The translations under genes and the position numbers were made by a program. Shown here one piece after another: positions 31,961 through 41,000 of a DNA stretch of 64,000 nt; position 1 is the first letter of the stretch, and each line of letters begins with the position of its first letter. The notes below the pieces were generated by a model that was given only the letters and a program-made list of their open reading frames with translations, made no database searches and was not told the origin of the DNA. The DNA is from Streptomyces sp. 150FB (lineage in GTDB: Bacteria > Actinomycetota > Actinomycetes > Streptomycetales > Streptomycetaceae), in the NCBI RefSeq assembly GCF_000818195.1, contig NZ_JTHL01000001.1:7895301-7959300 (forward strand), read 5' to 3'.

Positions 31961-32349
31961 GCGGGCCGGTGGACCACCCCTTCGTCGCAGCGGTCAAGCC
32001 CCTGATCGACGCCATGGGCGGCGAGCTGATGGCGCCGGAGGCGGCGGAGCCCGACGATGTGGTGCTCGCCTGGGAGGGCGAGGATCTGCTGGCCGTACGG
32101 CTGCCGCAGCTCTCCGAGTCGCTGGACCACATCCTCGCCGCGCTGGAGCGCCGGCACGGAGTGCCGCTGGCCGAGCTGGACCGCAGGACGAAGCAGTCGG
32201 TCGTACGGATACTGGAGGCGCGCGGCGCCTTCTCGGTGCGGCACGGCGTGGAGACGGTGGCGAGTGCCCTCGGGGTCAGCCGCTTCACCGTCTACAACTA
32301 CATCAACTACGTCAACGAGCAGCGGGCGGCCGAGACGCCCGAGGCGTGA
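31957..32349 (+). CDS. HTH_22 (YheO/DauR-type) DNA-binding protein
   Basis: A 130-residue protein. The C-terminal half is a YheO/DauR-like helix-turn-helix: KQSVVRILEARGAFSVRHGV followed by ASALGVSRFTVYNYINYV. The N-terminal half (DVVLAWEGEDLLAVRLP) is a short beta unit instead of the full PAS-like domain of YheO proteins. It is coupled by a 4-base overlap to the MTH1187-type gene and precedes the urate genes by 460 bases, making it a candidate regulator of that operon. Not previously known to me in that role. Confidence 0.7.
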   Translation: MSGPVDHPFVAAVKPLIDAMGGELMAPEAAEPDDVVLAWEGEDLLAVRLPQLSESLDHILAALERRHGVPLAELDRRTKQSVVRILEARGAFSVRHGVETVASALGVSRFTVYNYINYVNEQRAAETPEA

Positions 32350-32374
32350 CGGCGCGCGAAGCGGCACAGCGAAA

Positions 32375-32412
32375 CGCCCCTGTGGGCCGGGTCCGTCCGG
32401 CGTGCAGGGGCG
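32375..32412. terminator. Bidirectional hairpin between convergent genes
   Basis: CGCCCCTG (32375-32382) pairs with CAGGGGCG (32405-32412) across a GC-rich loop, between the HTH_22 gene (plus) and the 67-residue gene (minus). Confidence 0.5.
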
Positions 32413-32427
32413 CTGACGTTCTCGCCG

Positions 32428-32631
32428 TCAGGCGGAGTACTTGACCATCCAGTCGGCGTCGGGGTCACGGCCGAACTCGGGGTCGTTCGGCGCGTCCGCC
32501 GGGACCTCCTCGACCATGCGCTCCGGGGGAATCCGGTCAGGCAGGTGGCCGAAGCGAGCCGCCCGTTCGGCGGCGCCGTCGCCCGCCGGGGGCGTGTGCG
32601 TTTCAGCCGTGCTTTCCTCGCGTGCGCTCAT
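32428..32631 (-). CDS. Small acidic protein, 67 residues, unknown
   Basis: ATG at 32631 with GGGGA 7 bases upstream. The peptide is acidic and hydrophilic: an N-terminal disordered stretch (AREESTAETHTPPAGDG), RFGHLPDRIPPERMVEEV and a C-terminal NDPEFGRDPDADWMVKYSA. No signal or membrane segment. Small proteins with this kind of ending occur widely in Streptomyces; function unknown. It is divergent from the urate operon and could share its control region. Confidence 0.6.
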   Translation of the reverse strand: MSAREESTAETHTPPAGDGAAERAARFGHLPDRIPPERMVEEVPADAPNDPEFGRDPDADWMVKYSA

Positions 32632-32731
32632 GACGGTCCCCATGTGTTTCGAGATGTTTCGAGAAGGTGACGCCCCGCGCCGGGGGCCCCGGAGAACTCC
32701 TGCCCAGTCTACCGCTGGGCGGACAGCAACT

Positions 32732-32773
32732 TTCAACAAAGTGTTGACGCGGTGTTGTCGAGGGCGTTAGCTA
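32732..32773 (+). promoter_or_regulatory. Urate operon promoter with overlapping palindrome
   Basis: -35 TTGACG (32744-32749), 18-base spacer, -10 TAGCTA (32768-32773). The palindrome TTCAACA-AAG-TGTTGAC (32732-32748) covers the -35 box. It resembles the TTCAA-N7-TTGAA sites at aceB (52700) and allB (55154), agreeing with the latter at about 12 of 17 positions. The promoter position supports the GTG at 32809 as the first start. Confidence 0.6.
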
Positions 32774-32808
32774 TGCGGAGCCCGTCCAGCACAGCCACGG
32801 AGGCTCCC

Positions 32809-33318
32809 GTGACGATCGACCCGCCCCCGGGCCTCACCCGGTTCAACACCTCCTCCGACCAGGACGCGCTCGCCGCACTGGGCGAGGTGTGTGCCAGTAC
32901 GGCGTGGGGCAGCGAACTGCTCGCCCGGCGCCCGTACGCCACCACCGACGCCCTCCTCGCGGCCGGCGACGCGGTGACAGCCGCCCTGACCGACGACGAT
33001 CTCGCCGAGGCGATGGCGGGCCATCCGCCGATCGGGCGGCCCAAGCCCGGGGACCCGACCTCGACCCGCGAACAGCGGGGGATGGCCGGTGCCTCCGAGG
33101 AGCTCAAGGCCGAGATGCTCGCACTGAATCTGGCCTATCAGGAGACGTTCGGACAGGTCTTCCTGATCTGCGCCACCGGTGCGAGCGCCTGGCAACTGCG
33201 GGACGCACTGAGAACCAGGCTCCGCAACACACCGGAGGAGGAGCGCGTGATCGTGCGCACCGAACTGGGCAGGATCAATCGCATTCGACTGGGACGCCTC
33301 GTCGCGGAAGGAGAGTGA
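32809..33318 (+). CDS. OHCU decarboxylase (2-oxo-4-hydroxy-4-carboxy-5-ureidoimidazoline decarboxylase)
   Basis: A 169-residue single-domain enzyme that decarboxylates OHCU to S-allantoin, the last step of urate oxidation. Marker segments are RFNTSSDQDAL near the start, RPYATTDALLAAGDAV, GHPPIGRPKP with the catalytic His, EMLALNLAYQETFGQVFLIC, and the C-terminal RIRLGRLV. GTG at 32809 follows CGGAGG by 5 bases; earlier in-frame ATG/TTG starts would sit on the promoter. First gene of a three-gene operon with HIU hydrolase and urate oxidase. Confidence 0.9.
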   Translation: MTIDPPPGLTRFNTSSDQDALAALGEVCASTAWGSELLARRPYATTDALLAAGDAVTAALTDDDLAEAMAGHPPIGRPKPGDPTSTREQRGMAGASEELKAEMLALNLAYQETFGQVFLICATGASAWQLRDALRTRLRNTPEEERVIVRTELGRINRIRLGRLVAEGE

Positions 33319-33323
33319 AGGCC

Positions 33324-33734
33324 GTGAGCACCGGCACCACCGCGAGTACGGGCAGCACCGCATCGGTGTCCACGCACATCCTGGACACCACCGTCGGCCG
33401 CCCCGCCGCGGGTGTGCCCGTCACACTCGCCGCCCGCAGTGGCAGCGGGGCGGGCTGGGTGGCGCTCGGCGGTTCGCTGACCGACACCGACGGGCGCTGC
33501 AAGGATCTGCCGGCGCTGCCGGAAGCCACCACCCATGTGCGTCTCGGCTTCGAGACCGAGGCGTACCTCGTCAGCAAGAAGCAAGCCGAGGCACAGCAGG
33601 ACGCCCCCGCGCTACGGGACAGCGATGCGTTCTTCCCGGAAGTGGCGATCACCTTTACCGTCACTCCGGGCGAGCACTATCACGTACCGCTGCTGCTCAA
33701 CCCGTTCGGCTACTCCGTATACCGAGGGAGCTAG
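33324..33734 (+). CDS. uraH: 5-hydroxyisourate hydrolase (transthyretin-related)
   Basis: A 136-residue HIUase: the family start STHILDTTVGRPAAGVPVTL with the active-site His, the middle RLGFETEAYL, and the C-terminal YSVYRGS tetrapeptide signature. It hydrolyses 5-hydroxyisourate from urate oxidase to OHCU. AAGGAG lies 10 bases before GTG 33324; a GTG at 33315 that overlaps the OHCU gene stop is possible. The first 15 residues are a Ser/Thr/Gly-rich tail. Confidence 0.92.
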   Translation: MSTGTTASTGSTASVSTHILDTTVGRPAAGVPVTLAARSGSGAGWVALGGSLTDTDGRCKDLPALPEATTHVRLGFETEAYLVSKKQAEAQQDAPALRDSDAFFPEVAITFTVTPGEHYHVPLLLNPFGYSVYRGS

Positions 33735-33737
33735 CAG

Positions 33738-34688
33738 ATGCCCACCATTCTCGGCCAGAACCAGTACGGCAAGGCGGAGAACCGCGTCGTCAGGATCACC
33801 AGGAACGGCGACACCCACCACATCAAGGACCTGAACGTCTCGGTCGCCCTCTCCGGCGACATGGAGGACGTCCACCACTCGGGCTCCAACGCCAACGTCC
33901 TGCCGACCGACACCACCAAGAACACGGTGTACGCGTTCGCCAAGGAGCACGGCATAGAGTCCGCCGAGCAGTTCGGCATCCACCTGGCGCGGCACTTCGT
34001 CACCAGCCAGGAGCCCATCCACCAGGCGCGCATCCGGATCGAGGAGTACGTCTGGGAGCGCATCGGGGCGCCGGACGCAGGTCCCGGGCCCACCGCCGGA
34101 CCGGAAGCCGCCGGCGCCGACGAACCGAAACACTCCTTCGTCCGCAAGGGCCAGGAGACCCGCGTCTCGCAGATCACCTTCGACGGTGAGACGTGGGAGG
34201 TCGTCTCCGGGCTGAAGGATCTGACGGTGATGAACTCGACCAACTCCGAGTTCTGGGGCTACGTCAAGGACGCGTACACCACGCTCCCCGAGACGCACGA
34301 CCGCATACTCGCCACCGACGTCTCCGCCCGCTGGCGGTACAACTGGACCAGCGACGACCAGCAGATGCCGGACTGGGACACCTCCTACGAGCAGGCGAAA
34401 AAGCATCTGCTCGACGCGTTCGCCGAGACGTACTCACTCTCGCTGCAACAGACCCTGTACCAAATGGGATCGCGGATCATCGAAAGCCGCCCCGAGATCG
34501 ACGAGATCCGCTTCTCGCTCCCCAACAAGCACCATTTCCTGGTGGACTTGGAACCGTTCGGCCTGAAGAACGACACCCCCGACGGAGCTGTCTACCTCGC
34601 TGCCGACCGGCCCTACGGGCTGATCGAGGCGACGGTCCTGCGGGACGGCGTCGAGCCGCGGATCCCGCTGGACCTGAGCACACTCTGA
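33738..34688 (+). CDS. Urate oxidase (factor-independent urate hydroxylase)
   Basis: A 316-residue cofactor-free uricase built of two T-fold halves. Conserved stretches: GKAENRVVRITRNGD, the catalytic-Thr segment VLPTDTTKNTVYAFAKEHG (about residue 55), GLKDLTVMNSTNSEFWGYV with the substrate-binding residues, and PNKHHFLVDLEPFGLKN near the end. An insert rich in Pro/Gly/Ala (about 110-128) is common in actinomycetes. Converts urate and O2 to 5-hydroxyisourate. Begins 3 bases after the HIUase stop, so it is in the same transcript. Confidence 0.94.
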   Translation: MPTILGQNQYGKAENRVVRITRNGDTHHIKDLNVSVALSGDMEDVHHSGSNANVLPTDTTKNTVYAFAKEHGIESAEQFGIHLARHFVTSQEPIHQARIRIEEYVWERIGAPDAGPGPTAGPEAAGADEPKHSFVRKGQETRVSQITFDGETWEVVSGLKDLTVMNSTNSEFWGYVKDAYTTLPETHDRILATDVSARWRYNWTSDDQQMPDWDTSYEQAKKHLLDAFAETYSLSLQQTLYQMGSRIIESRPEIDEIRFSLPNKHHFLVDLEPFGLKNDTPDGAVYLAADRPYGLIEATVLRDGVEPRIPLDLSTL

Positions 34689-34793
34689 CCGACCCGCCAC
34701 CCTTGACGCGCGCGCCGGCGTCGACCCCCGGAGTCCGGTTCCACGGCCCCGGGGGCCACAGAAGGGGAGCGGGGGCATCTGCGCGGTACAGCA

Positions 34794-34829
34794 GTGTGGA
34801 ACGGCCGCAAAGGCGCGGCCCTTCCACAC
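34794..34829 (+). terminator. Strong hairpin between urate oxidase and 8-oxoguanine deaminase genes
   Basis: GTGTGGAA-C-GGCCGC (34794-34808), 6-base loop, GCGGCC-C-TTCCACAC (34815-34829): 14 pairs with one C-C mismatch. It lies 106 bases after the urate oxidase stop and 87 before the next start; terminator or attenuator. Its TTCC/GGAA arms also resemble half-sites of the AllR-type palindromes. Confidence 0.55.
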
Positions 34830-34915
34830 ACCACGGACTCGGTCGTCACCCCGCTCGGCCCCCGACTCCGTACAACATCCGGGCCGCAGGCCCGACATCA
34901 GGAAGAGGAACCGCC

Positions 34916-36292
34916 ATGGCGGCTTCGCGCATCGTCATCGAGAACTGTGCCATCGCGACCGTGGACGCCGACGACACCGAGTACGCGTCGGGCCATGTCG
35001 TCGTCGCGGGCAACCGGATCGAATCGGCAGGTGCGGGACCGGCGCCCGGTGATCTCCGGGACGTGGTCCGCCGCGTCGACGGCACCGGCCACCTGCTGAC
35101 CCCGGGCCTGATCAACACACACCACCACTTCTACCAGTGGATCACCCGGGGCCTCGCCACCGACCGCAATCTCTTCAACTGGCTGGTCGACCTCTACCCC
35201 ATCTGGGCACGGCTCGACGAGCCGATGGTACGGGCCGCCGCGCAGGGCTCCCTCGCGATGCTGGCGCGCGGGGGCGTCACCACGGCGATGGACCACCACT
35301 ACGTCTACCCGCGCGGTGCGGGCGACCTGTCCGGCGCGATCATCGGCGCCGCGGCTGAGACGGGCGTACGGTTCACCCTCGCCCGGGGCTCCATGGACCG
35401 GGGCATGTCGGACGGCGGTCTGCCGCCGGACTTCGCCGTCGAGACCCTCGACGGCGCGCTCGCCGCCACCGAGAAGACCATCGACACACACCACGACACG
35501 TCGTTCGACGCGATGACCCAGATCGCGGTCGCACCGTGCTCGCCGTTCTCCGTCACGACCGAACTGCTCAGGCAGGGCGCGGAGTTGGCGCGGCGCAAAG
35601 GCGTACGCCTGCACACCCACGGCAGCGAGACCGTGGAGGAGGAGCAGTTCTGCAAGGAGCTGTTCGGCATGGGCCCGACCGACTACTTCGAATCGACCGG
35701 CTGGCTCGGCTCCGACGTGTGGATGGCCCACTGCGTCCATATGAACGACTCCGACATCGCGGCGTTCGCCCGTACCGGTACGGGGGTCGCGCACTGCCCG
35801 TCCTCCAACGCCCGGCTGGGCGCCGGGATCGCCCGCGTCCCCGACATGCTGGCCGCCGGAGTGCCCGTGGGGCTCGGCGTCGACGGCACCGCCTCCAACG
35901 AGTCCGGTGAACTCCACACGGAGTTGCGCAACGCCCTGCTGATCAACCGCCTTGGCGCACACCGCGAATCGGCCCTGACGGCCCGTCAGGCGCTGCGCCT
36001 CGGGACGTACGGCGGCGCCCAAGTGCTCGGGCGTGCCGACCAGATCGGCTCCATCGAGGCAGGCAAGCTCGCCGACCTGGTGCTCTGGAAGCTCGACACC
36101 CTGGCCCACGCCTCCATCGCCGATCCGGTCATCGCGCTGGTCTTCGGCGCCGCCGCGCCCGTCACCCTCTCCCTCGTCAACGGCAGGACCGTCGTCGAGG
36201 ACAACCATCTGACCACGGTGGACGAGGACGCCATCGCCCGCTCCACCCGGAGCGAGGCGCGGCGCCTCGCACGGATCGCCGCGGAAGGCTGA
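34916..36292 (+). CDS. 8-oxoguanine deaminase (amidohydrolase)
   Basis: A 458-residue amidohydrolase-superfamily enzyme: metal ligands in LINTHHHFYQWITRG (about residue 63), HTHGSETVEEEQF (about 231), MAHCVHMNDSD (about 270) and GLGVDGTASNES (about 324). The pattern, with FYQWITRG and PRGAGDL, is that of 8-oxoguanine/isoguanine-type deaminases (the AtzB/TrzA branch). It would release ammonia from 8-oxoguanine to give urate, feeding the adjacent urate operon. ATG after AGAGGAACCGCC; a possible -10 TACAAC lies at 34871, so it may have its own promoter beyond the hairpin. Confidence 0.87.
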   Translation: MAASRIVIENCAIATVDADDTEYASGHVVVAGNRIESAGAGPAPGDLRDVVRRVDGTGHLLTPGLINTHHHFYQWITRGLATDRNLFNWLVDLYPIWARLDEPMVRAAAQGSLAMLARGGVTTAMDHHYVYPRGAGDLSGAIIGAAAETGVRFTLARGSMDRGMSDGGLPPDFAVETLDGALAATEKTIDTHHDTSFDAMTQIAVAPCSPFSVTTELLRQGAELARRKGVRLHTHGSETVEEEQFCKELFGMGPTDYFESTGWLGSDVWMAHCVHMNDSDIAAFARTGTGVAHCPSSNARLGAGIARVPDMLAAGVPVGLGVDGTASNESGELHTELRNALLINRLGAHRESALTARQALRLGTYGGAQVLGRADQIGSIEAGKLADLVLWKLDTLAHASIADPVIALVFGAAAPVTLSLVNGRTVVEDNHLTTVDEDAIARSTRSEARRLARIAAEG

Positions 36293-36458
36293 TCCCGCCC
36301 GCACGTCCGGTCGGGGGGGACGGCCCCCGGCCGGGTGGGCCGAGGACCCGAGTGGGGTCCACGGCAGCCGTGACCGGGAGGCGCCGTACCGTCAATGGCG
36401 CGGCGCCTCCCGGGGCGGTGGAACGGAGACTCCACCCGTACGATTCCGAGCCTCTCCG

Positions 36459-36525
36459 CATCTCTCGGAACCTTCCCCCCATCTCTCGGAACCTCGCCCC
36501 GTCATCCCTCGGAACCTCTCCCCGT
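36459..36525. repeat. Three tandem 21-23-bp repeats upstream of the purine permease
   Basis: Units at 36459-36479, 36480-36502 and 36503-36525, each beginning CAT[CT][TC]CTCGGAACCT and ending in CCCC. Upstream, ATTCCGAG (36443-36450) forms an inverted pair with CTCGGAA of the first unit. The array sits 65 bases before the permease start and may be a multi-site operator. Confidence 0.65.
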
Positions 36526-36589
36526 CTCACCGCATCACCTCCCTGACACCCGCGCCGCCGCCGGCGCGTAACCGACCGGAGGAACCCCT

Positions 36590-38032
36590 GTGACCGCTCA
36601 CCCCGGGATACCCACCGACACACAGACCGAGGCCGGTCTCGACGCCGGCGCCGAGCCCGACCGTAAGCACCCGGTCGACGAGAAGCTGCCACCGTTCAAG
36701 ATGTTCACCAGCGGGTTGCAGCATGTGGCCGCGATGTACGCGGGTGTGGTGGCGCCGCCCATGATCGTCGGGCCCGCAGTGGGGCTCGGCGCCAGGGACA
36801 CCGCGTACCTGATGGGCGCGAGTCTTTTCACCGCCGGAATCGCCACCCTGCTCCAGACACTCGGCTTCTGGAAGATCGGCGCCAGGCTCCCGTTCGTCAA
36901 CGGCGTCTCGTTCGCGGGAGTGACCCCGATGATCGCCATCGGCAGGGACCGGGGCGCCGACGGCCTCACCGTCGTCTTCGGCGCGATCATCGTCGCCAGT
37001 GTGCTGGGCTTCTTCCTCACCCCGTACTTCTCCCAACTGGTGAGGTTCTTCCCGCCCGTTGTCACCGGCACCGTCATCACCCTGATCGGTGTGTCCCTGC
37101 TGCCGGTGGCGTTCGGCTGGGCGCAGGGCTCCGACGCCGGGGCCCCCGACTACGGCTCCATGCGCAACATCGGCATGGCGGCGCTCACCCTGGCGATCGT
37201 GCTGGCCCTGCGCAAAGTGCTGCGCGGCTTCCTCCAGCAGATCGCCATCCTGCTCGGACTCGTCGCCGGGACCGTCATCGCCGTCCCGATGGGGATGACG
37301 GACTTCGACGCCGTCAGGGGCGCCGGGCTCATCGGCTTCCCGAGCCCCTTCCACTTCGGTGCGCCGCACTTCGAGATCGCGGCCGTCGTCTCCATGTGCA
37401 TCGTCATGCTGGTGTGCATGACGGAGTCCACGGCCGACATGCTCGCTCTCGGCAAGATCGTGGACCGTCCCGCCGACCGGAGGACCATTGAGGGCGGACT
37501 GCGCGCCGACACCCTCGGCAGTGCCATCAGCCCGCTCTTCAACGGCTTCATGTGCAGCGCCTTCGCGCAGAACATCGGCCTGGTCGCGATGACCAAGGTG
37601 CGCAGCCGCTTTGTCGTCGCCACGGGCGGCGGCATCCTCATCCTGCTCGGGCTGTGTCCGGTCCTGGCGTCGGTGATCGCGCTCGTACCGCTGCCCGTCC
37701 TCGGGGGCGCCGGCATCGTGCTGTTCGGTTCGGTCGCGGCGAGCGGCATCCAGACGCTCTCCACGGCGGCGCTGGAGAAGGGCGAGAACGCGCTGATCGT
37801 CGCGGCGTCCGTGGGCATCGGGCTGATCCCGATCGCGGCGCCGGACTTCTACCAGGCCTTCCCCAAGGACCTGATGGTGGTGCTCGATTCGGGCATAAGC
37901 ACCGGGTGCGTCGTGGCGATCGTCCTCAACCTGGCCTTCAACCACCTGGGGAGGAAACCCGTTTCGGACGTGGCTGAACTGGCGGACGTGCCGGAACGCG
38001 ACGGAGGCCTGCTCAGCCCTTCCGGGGACTGA
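36590..38032 (+). CDS. Nucleobase:cation symporter-2 (xanthine/uracil permease)
   Basis: A 480-residue NCS2 permease with about 12-14 hydrophobic segments. Family signatures: FKMFTSGLQHVAAMYAGVV at the N-terminal end, FVNGVSFAGVTPMIAIG, the TM8 motif MTESTADMLALGKIV and the NCS2 signature QNIGLVAMTKVRSRFV (about residue 325). Imports a purine base or urate with protons. GTG start after GGAGGAACCCCT. Placed after the 8-oxoguanine deaminase and urate genes, so it likely supplies their substrates. Confidence 0.9.
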   Translation: MTAHPGIPTDTQTEAGLDAGAEPDRKHPVDEKLPPFKMFTSGLQHVAAMYAGVVAPPMIVGPAVGLGARDTAYLMGASLFTAGIATLLQTLGFWKIGARLPFVNGVSFAGVTPMIAIGRDRGADGLTVVFGAIIVASVLGFFLTPYFSQLVRFFPPVVTGTVITLIGVSLLPVAFGWAQGSDAGAPDYGSMRNIGMAALTLAIVLALRKVLRGFLQQIAILLGLVAGTVIAVPMGMTDFDAVRGAGLIGFPSPFHFGAPHFEIAAVVSMCIVMLVCMTESTADMLALGKIVDRPADRRTIEGGLRADTLGSAISPLFNGFMCSAFAQNIGLVAMTKVRSRFVVATGGGILILLGLCPVLASVIALVPLPVLGGAGIVLFGSVAASGIQTLSTAALEKGENALIVAASVGIGLIPIAAPDFYQAFPKDLMVVLDSGISTGCVVAIVLNLAFNHLGRKPVSDVAELADVPERDGGLLSPSGD

Positions 38033-38042
38033 ACAGGCCTCC
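38003..38042. terminator. Hairpin overlapping the permease stop
   Basis: GGAGGCCTG (38003-38011) pairs with CAGGCCTCC (38034-38042), with an inner TCAG/CTGA pair. It covers the permease stop codon and faces the convergent GH92 gene end; a bidirectional terminator. Confidence 0.6.
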
Positions 38043-38061
38043 GACGTACGCTCGACTCAGA

Positions 38062-41000
38062 TCAGGATGTCGCCGCCGCGAAGACGTGGAGCACGCCGCC
38101 GTCGGTCGTCGCGGGCAGTGTCACACTCGCGAGCTGCTTACCCGCCTGCAAGGTGACCGGAGCGGTGGCGAAGATCTCCGTACCCACCGGGTCCGTACCG
38201 CCGCCCTGCACATCGCGGTACGGGGTGTGGACCGCGACCGTGTTGCCGAACGCCGGCTTCCCGGCTCCGCCGCCGAGTGTCCAGTCGCTGAAGCCGATCT
38301 CGGCCTGCTGCGTCGTGCCGTCGGTGTACGTGAGCGTGGCCGTACCGCTCGCGTCGCCTTCCGCGGCGCTGCCCAGCAGACTCAGCTTCGTCGCGCCGGC
38401 GGCAGCCGGTACGGCGAGCACCTGACCGCCCCCGACGACCTCGATGTTGTCCGGGTCACCGGCGGCCGACTTCGGCCAGGTGAAGGTGAATCCGCCCGTG
38501 GAGACCGTGCCGCCGGGCTGGGCGCCCGCAGCCGCGAGCGCCTTGGCCGAGTAGCTGTAGCCCTCACCGTCGAAGTTGGCCTGGGGGTTCGCGTCATCGG
38601 CCGATATGGCGTTGTTGTTGAGGTTCCACAGCATGCTGTTCTTCGCCGCCACGGTCACGGCTGCCGAGGTCTTCGGCAGCTCCGTGCCCGACGACGAGGT
38701 GAGGGTCACCGGGACGGTGTAGAAGCCCTCCTGGGTCCCGGCCGCCGCCGACACGGAGATCTTGGCGCTGACGGATCCGCTGCCGGGCACCGTGAAGTCG
38801 CCCTGCGCAGGGGTCACCGTGACACCGGCGGGCGGCGCGGCCGTCCAGTGGACCTTGGTGTCCTTGGCCTGGAGCGTCTGCACCTTGACGGTCGTGGTGG
38901 TGGCGTCACCGCCGGGCTCGACCTTCAGCTTCTCCGGTGTGACACCGGTGAAGTACGAGGTCCCGCCGCCGGTGAAGGACGGCGGGGCGTCCGCCTTCGC
39001 GGTGCCCCACGTGGTGCTGGGCTTGGAGCCGAGGGTGTAGTCGAGGGTGCCGCCGTGGGTGACGAACGAAGCCGGGACCCACGGCTTGCTGGACGTCTTG
39101 CCGTTGGTCTTCAGGCTCTGGATGTACGTGTTGTCCGCCGAGGCGGCCGGTGCGTTGACCGTGATGGTCTTGTTGTGCCCGGTCTGGATCACGGCGTGCG
39201 GGAACAGCGGCGCCGACAGCACCATGTCCGCCCGGCTCGGAACCTGCGGATACATGCCCAGTGCCGAGAAGACGTACCAGGACGACATCGTGCCCGCGTC
39301 GTCGTTCCCCGGGATCCCGCCGGGGGTGTTCGTCCAGAGCTGGTCCATCTCGGCCCGCACGGTCTCCTGCGTCTTGGAGGGTGCGCCCAAGTAGTCATAC
39401 AGGTAAGGGGCGTTGATGTCGGGCTCGTTGGTGGGGTCGTAGCGCGTGTCGTCCTTGGCGGAGAAGTCGAAGGCGCCGTCAGGGGTCTTGAAGAAGGAGT
39501 CGAGACGCTTCACCGTGGTGGCGTCGCCGCCCATGGCGCTGGCGAGCCGCGCCACGTCGGAGTAGACCATCCAGGTGTAGCGGGCGCTGGTGCCCTCGAC
39601 GAAGCCGCTGCCGGTGCCCGGGGTGAACGTACCCGCCCAGGAGCCGTCGGACTTGCGGTCACGGATGTAGCCGCCGTCGGGGGTGGCGTTCGGGTCGAAG
39701 ACGTTCGTCCAGTTGCCCGAGCGGTCGAGGAACTTCTTCTCGGTCGCGTGGTCGCCGGTCTGGCCGGCGAGCGCGGAGATGCCGAAGTCGGCGGCCGAGT
39801 CCTCCAGGGTCTCGGCGGCGCCGCCCCAGCAGTGGCAACTGTCGGACGGGACGTAACCCAACGTCAGATACTTGTCGAGCGCCGGGCGTTGGCCGACACA
39901 CTCGACATTGCAGCCCGCGCTGTCGGAGTCGTTCGCCGTCGGCACGGTCGCTGCCTTGACCAGTGACTTGAGGGCGCCCTTGACGTCGAAGTCATGGCCG
40001 CCGAAGGCGTAGATACCGGCGAGCGCGGCGTCCGACGGGTCGCCCGACATCACACTCGTCTTGCCGTTCTCCAGTAGCCAGCGGTCCCACTCGCCGCCGC
40101 GCTGGTTCGCGAAGTTGAACAGGGACTGCGCGTAGTCACTGCCCGCCTTCGGGTTCAGCAGCGTCATCAACTGCACCTGCGCGCGGTACTGGTCCCAGCC
40201 CGAGAAGGTGCCGTACTGCGCCTTCTGGCCCTTGGCGAGCTTGTGCGGCTTCCGGTCGGCGCCCAGGTAGCGGCCGTCGACATCGCTGGTCAGCGTCGGC
40301 TCAAGCATCGAGTGGTAGAGCGCGGTGTAGAAGGTGGTGCGCTGGTCTTCGCTGCCACCGCTCACCTTGATCTTGCCCAGCTCCTGCTTCCAGGCCGAAG
40401 CGGCCTGGGACTTCACCGAGTTGAAGCTCTTCGAGGGCGGGTTCTCCGCGCGGAGGTTGGCCTCGGCGTTGCCCGGGCTGACGTAGGAGATCGCGACTTT
40501 CGCCTGGACCTTGGTGGTCCCGGGGGCGAAGGTGACGTACGCGCCGGAGCCCTTGCCCGCCACCGGGTTGCCGGACGAGCTGAAGCCCGTACCGCCCGTG
40601 GCCGAGGTGGATCCCGGCTGCACGGTCCCGTCGGTCCAGGTGCCGACCTTGGCGAACTTCTTGTCGAAGTGGGCCGTGAAGTAAAGGGTGTAGAGGTCCT
40701 TGCGGTTGTTCGCGCTCTGCGGGCCGCAGAAGTTGCCCGCGCTGACCGAACCGGTCACGGTCCTGTCGGCCTCGTTGACCCGCACGTCGGCGGCGGTGGA
40801 GCCGCTCTCCGAGTTGGAGGTACGGAACAGCAGGCTGGCGGGCTTGTCGGCGGGGAAGCCGAACTGCCCCGAGCCCGTACGGGCGGTGGCGGTCAGGTCG
40901 GCCGAAGCGCCGCTGTCCAGACCCACCTTGTACGAGCCGGCCGTCGCTGTCTCGTTGTCGTGCGAGAAGGTGCTCGCGTACTTCGCGTCGGTGGTGTCCG

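Noticed and set aside
36459..36525. Tandem repeats considered as a CRISPR array
   Set aside because: Units are directly adjacent without unique spacers, and no cas gene is nearby.
38086..39966. Long open frame on the plus strand opposite the GH92 gene
   Set aside because: A typical high-GC antisense shadow; the minus-strand GH92 protein has complete family motifs and the plus frame has Arg/Gly/Val-rich nonsense composition.
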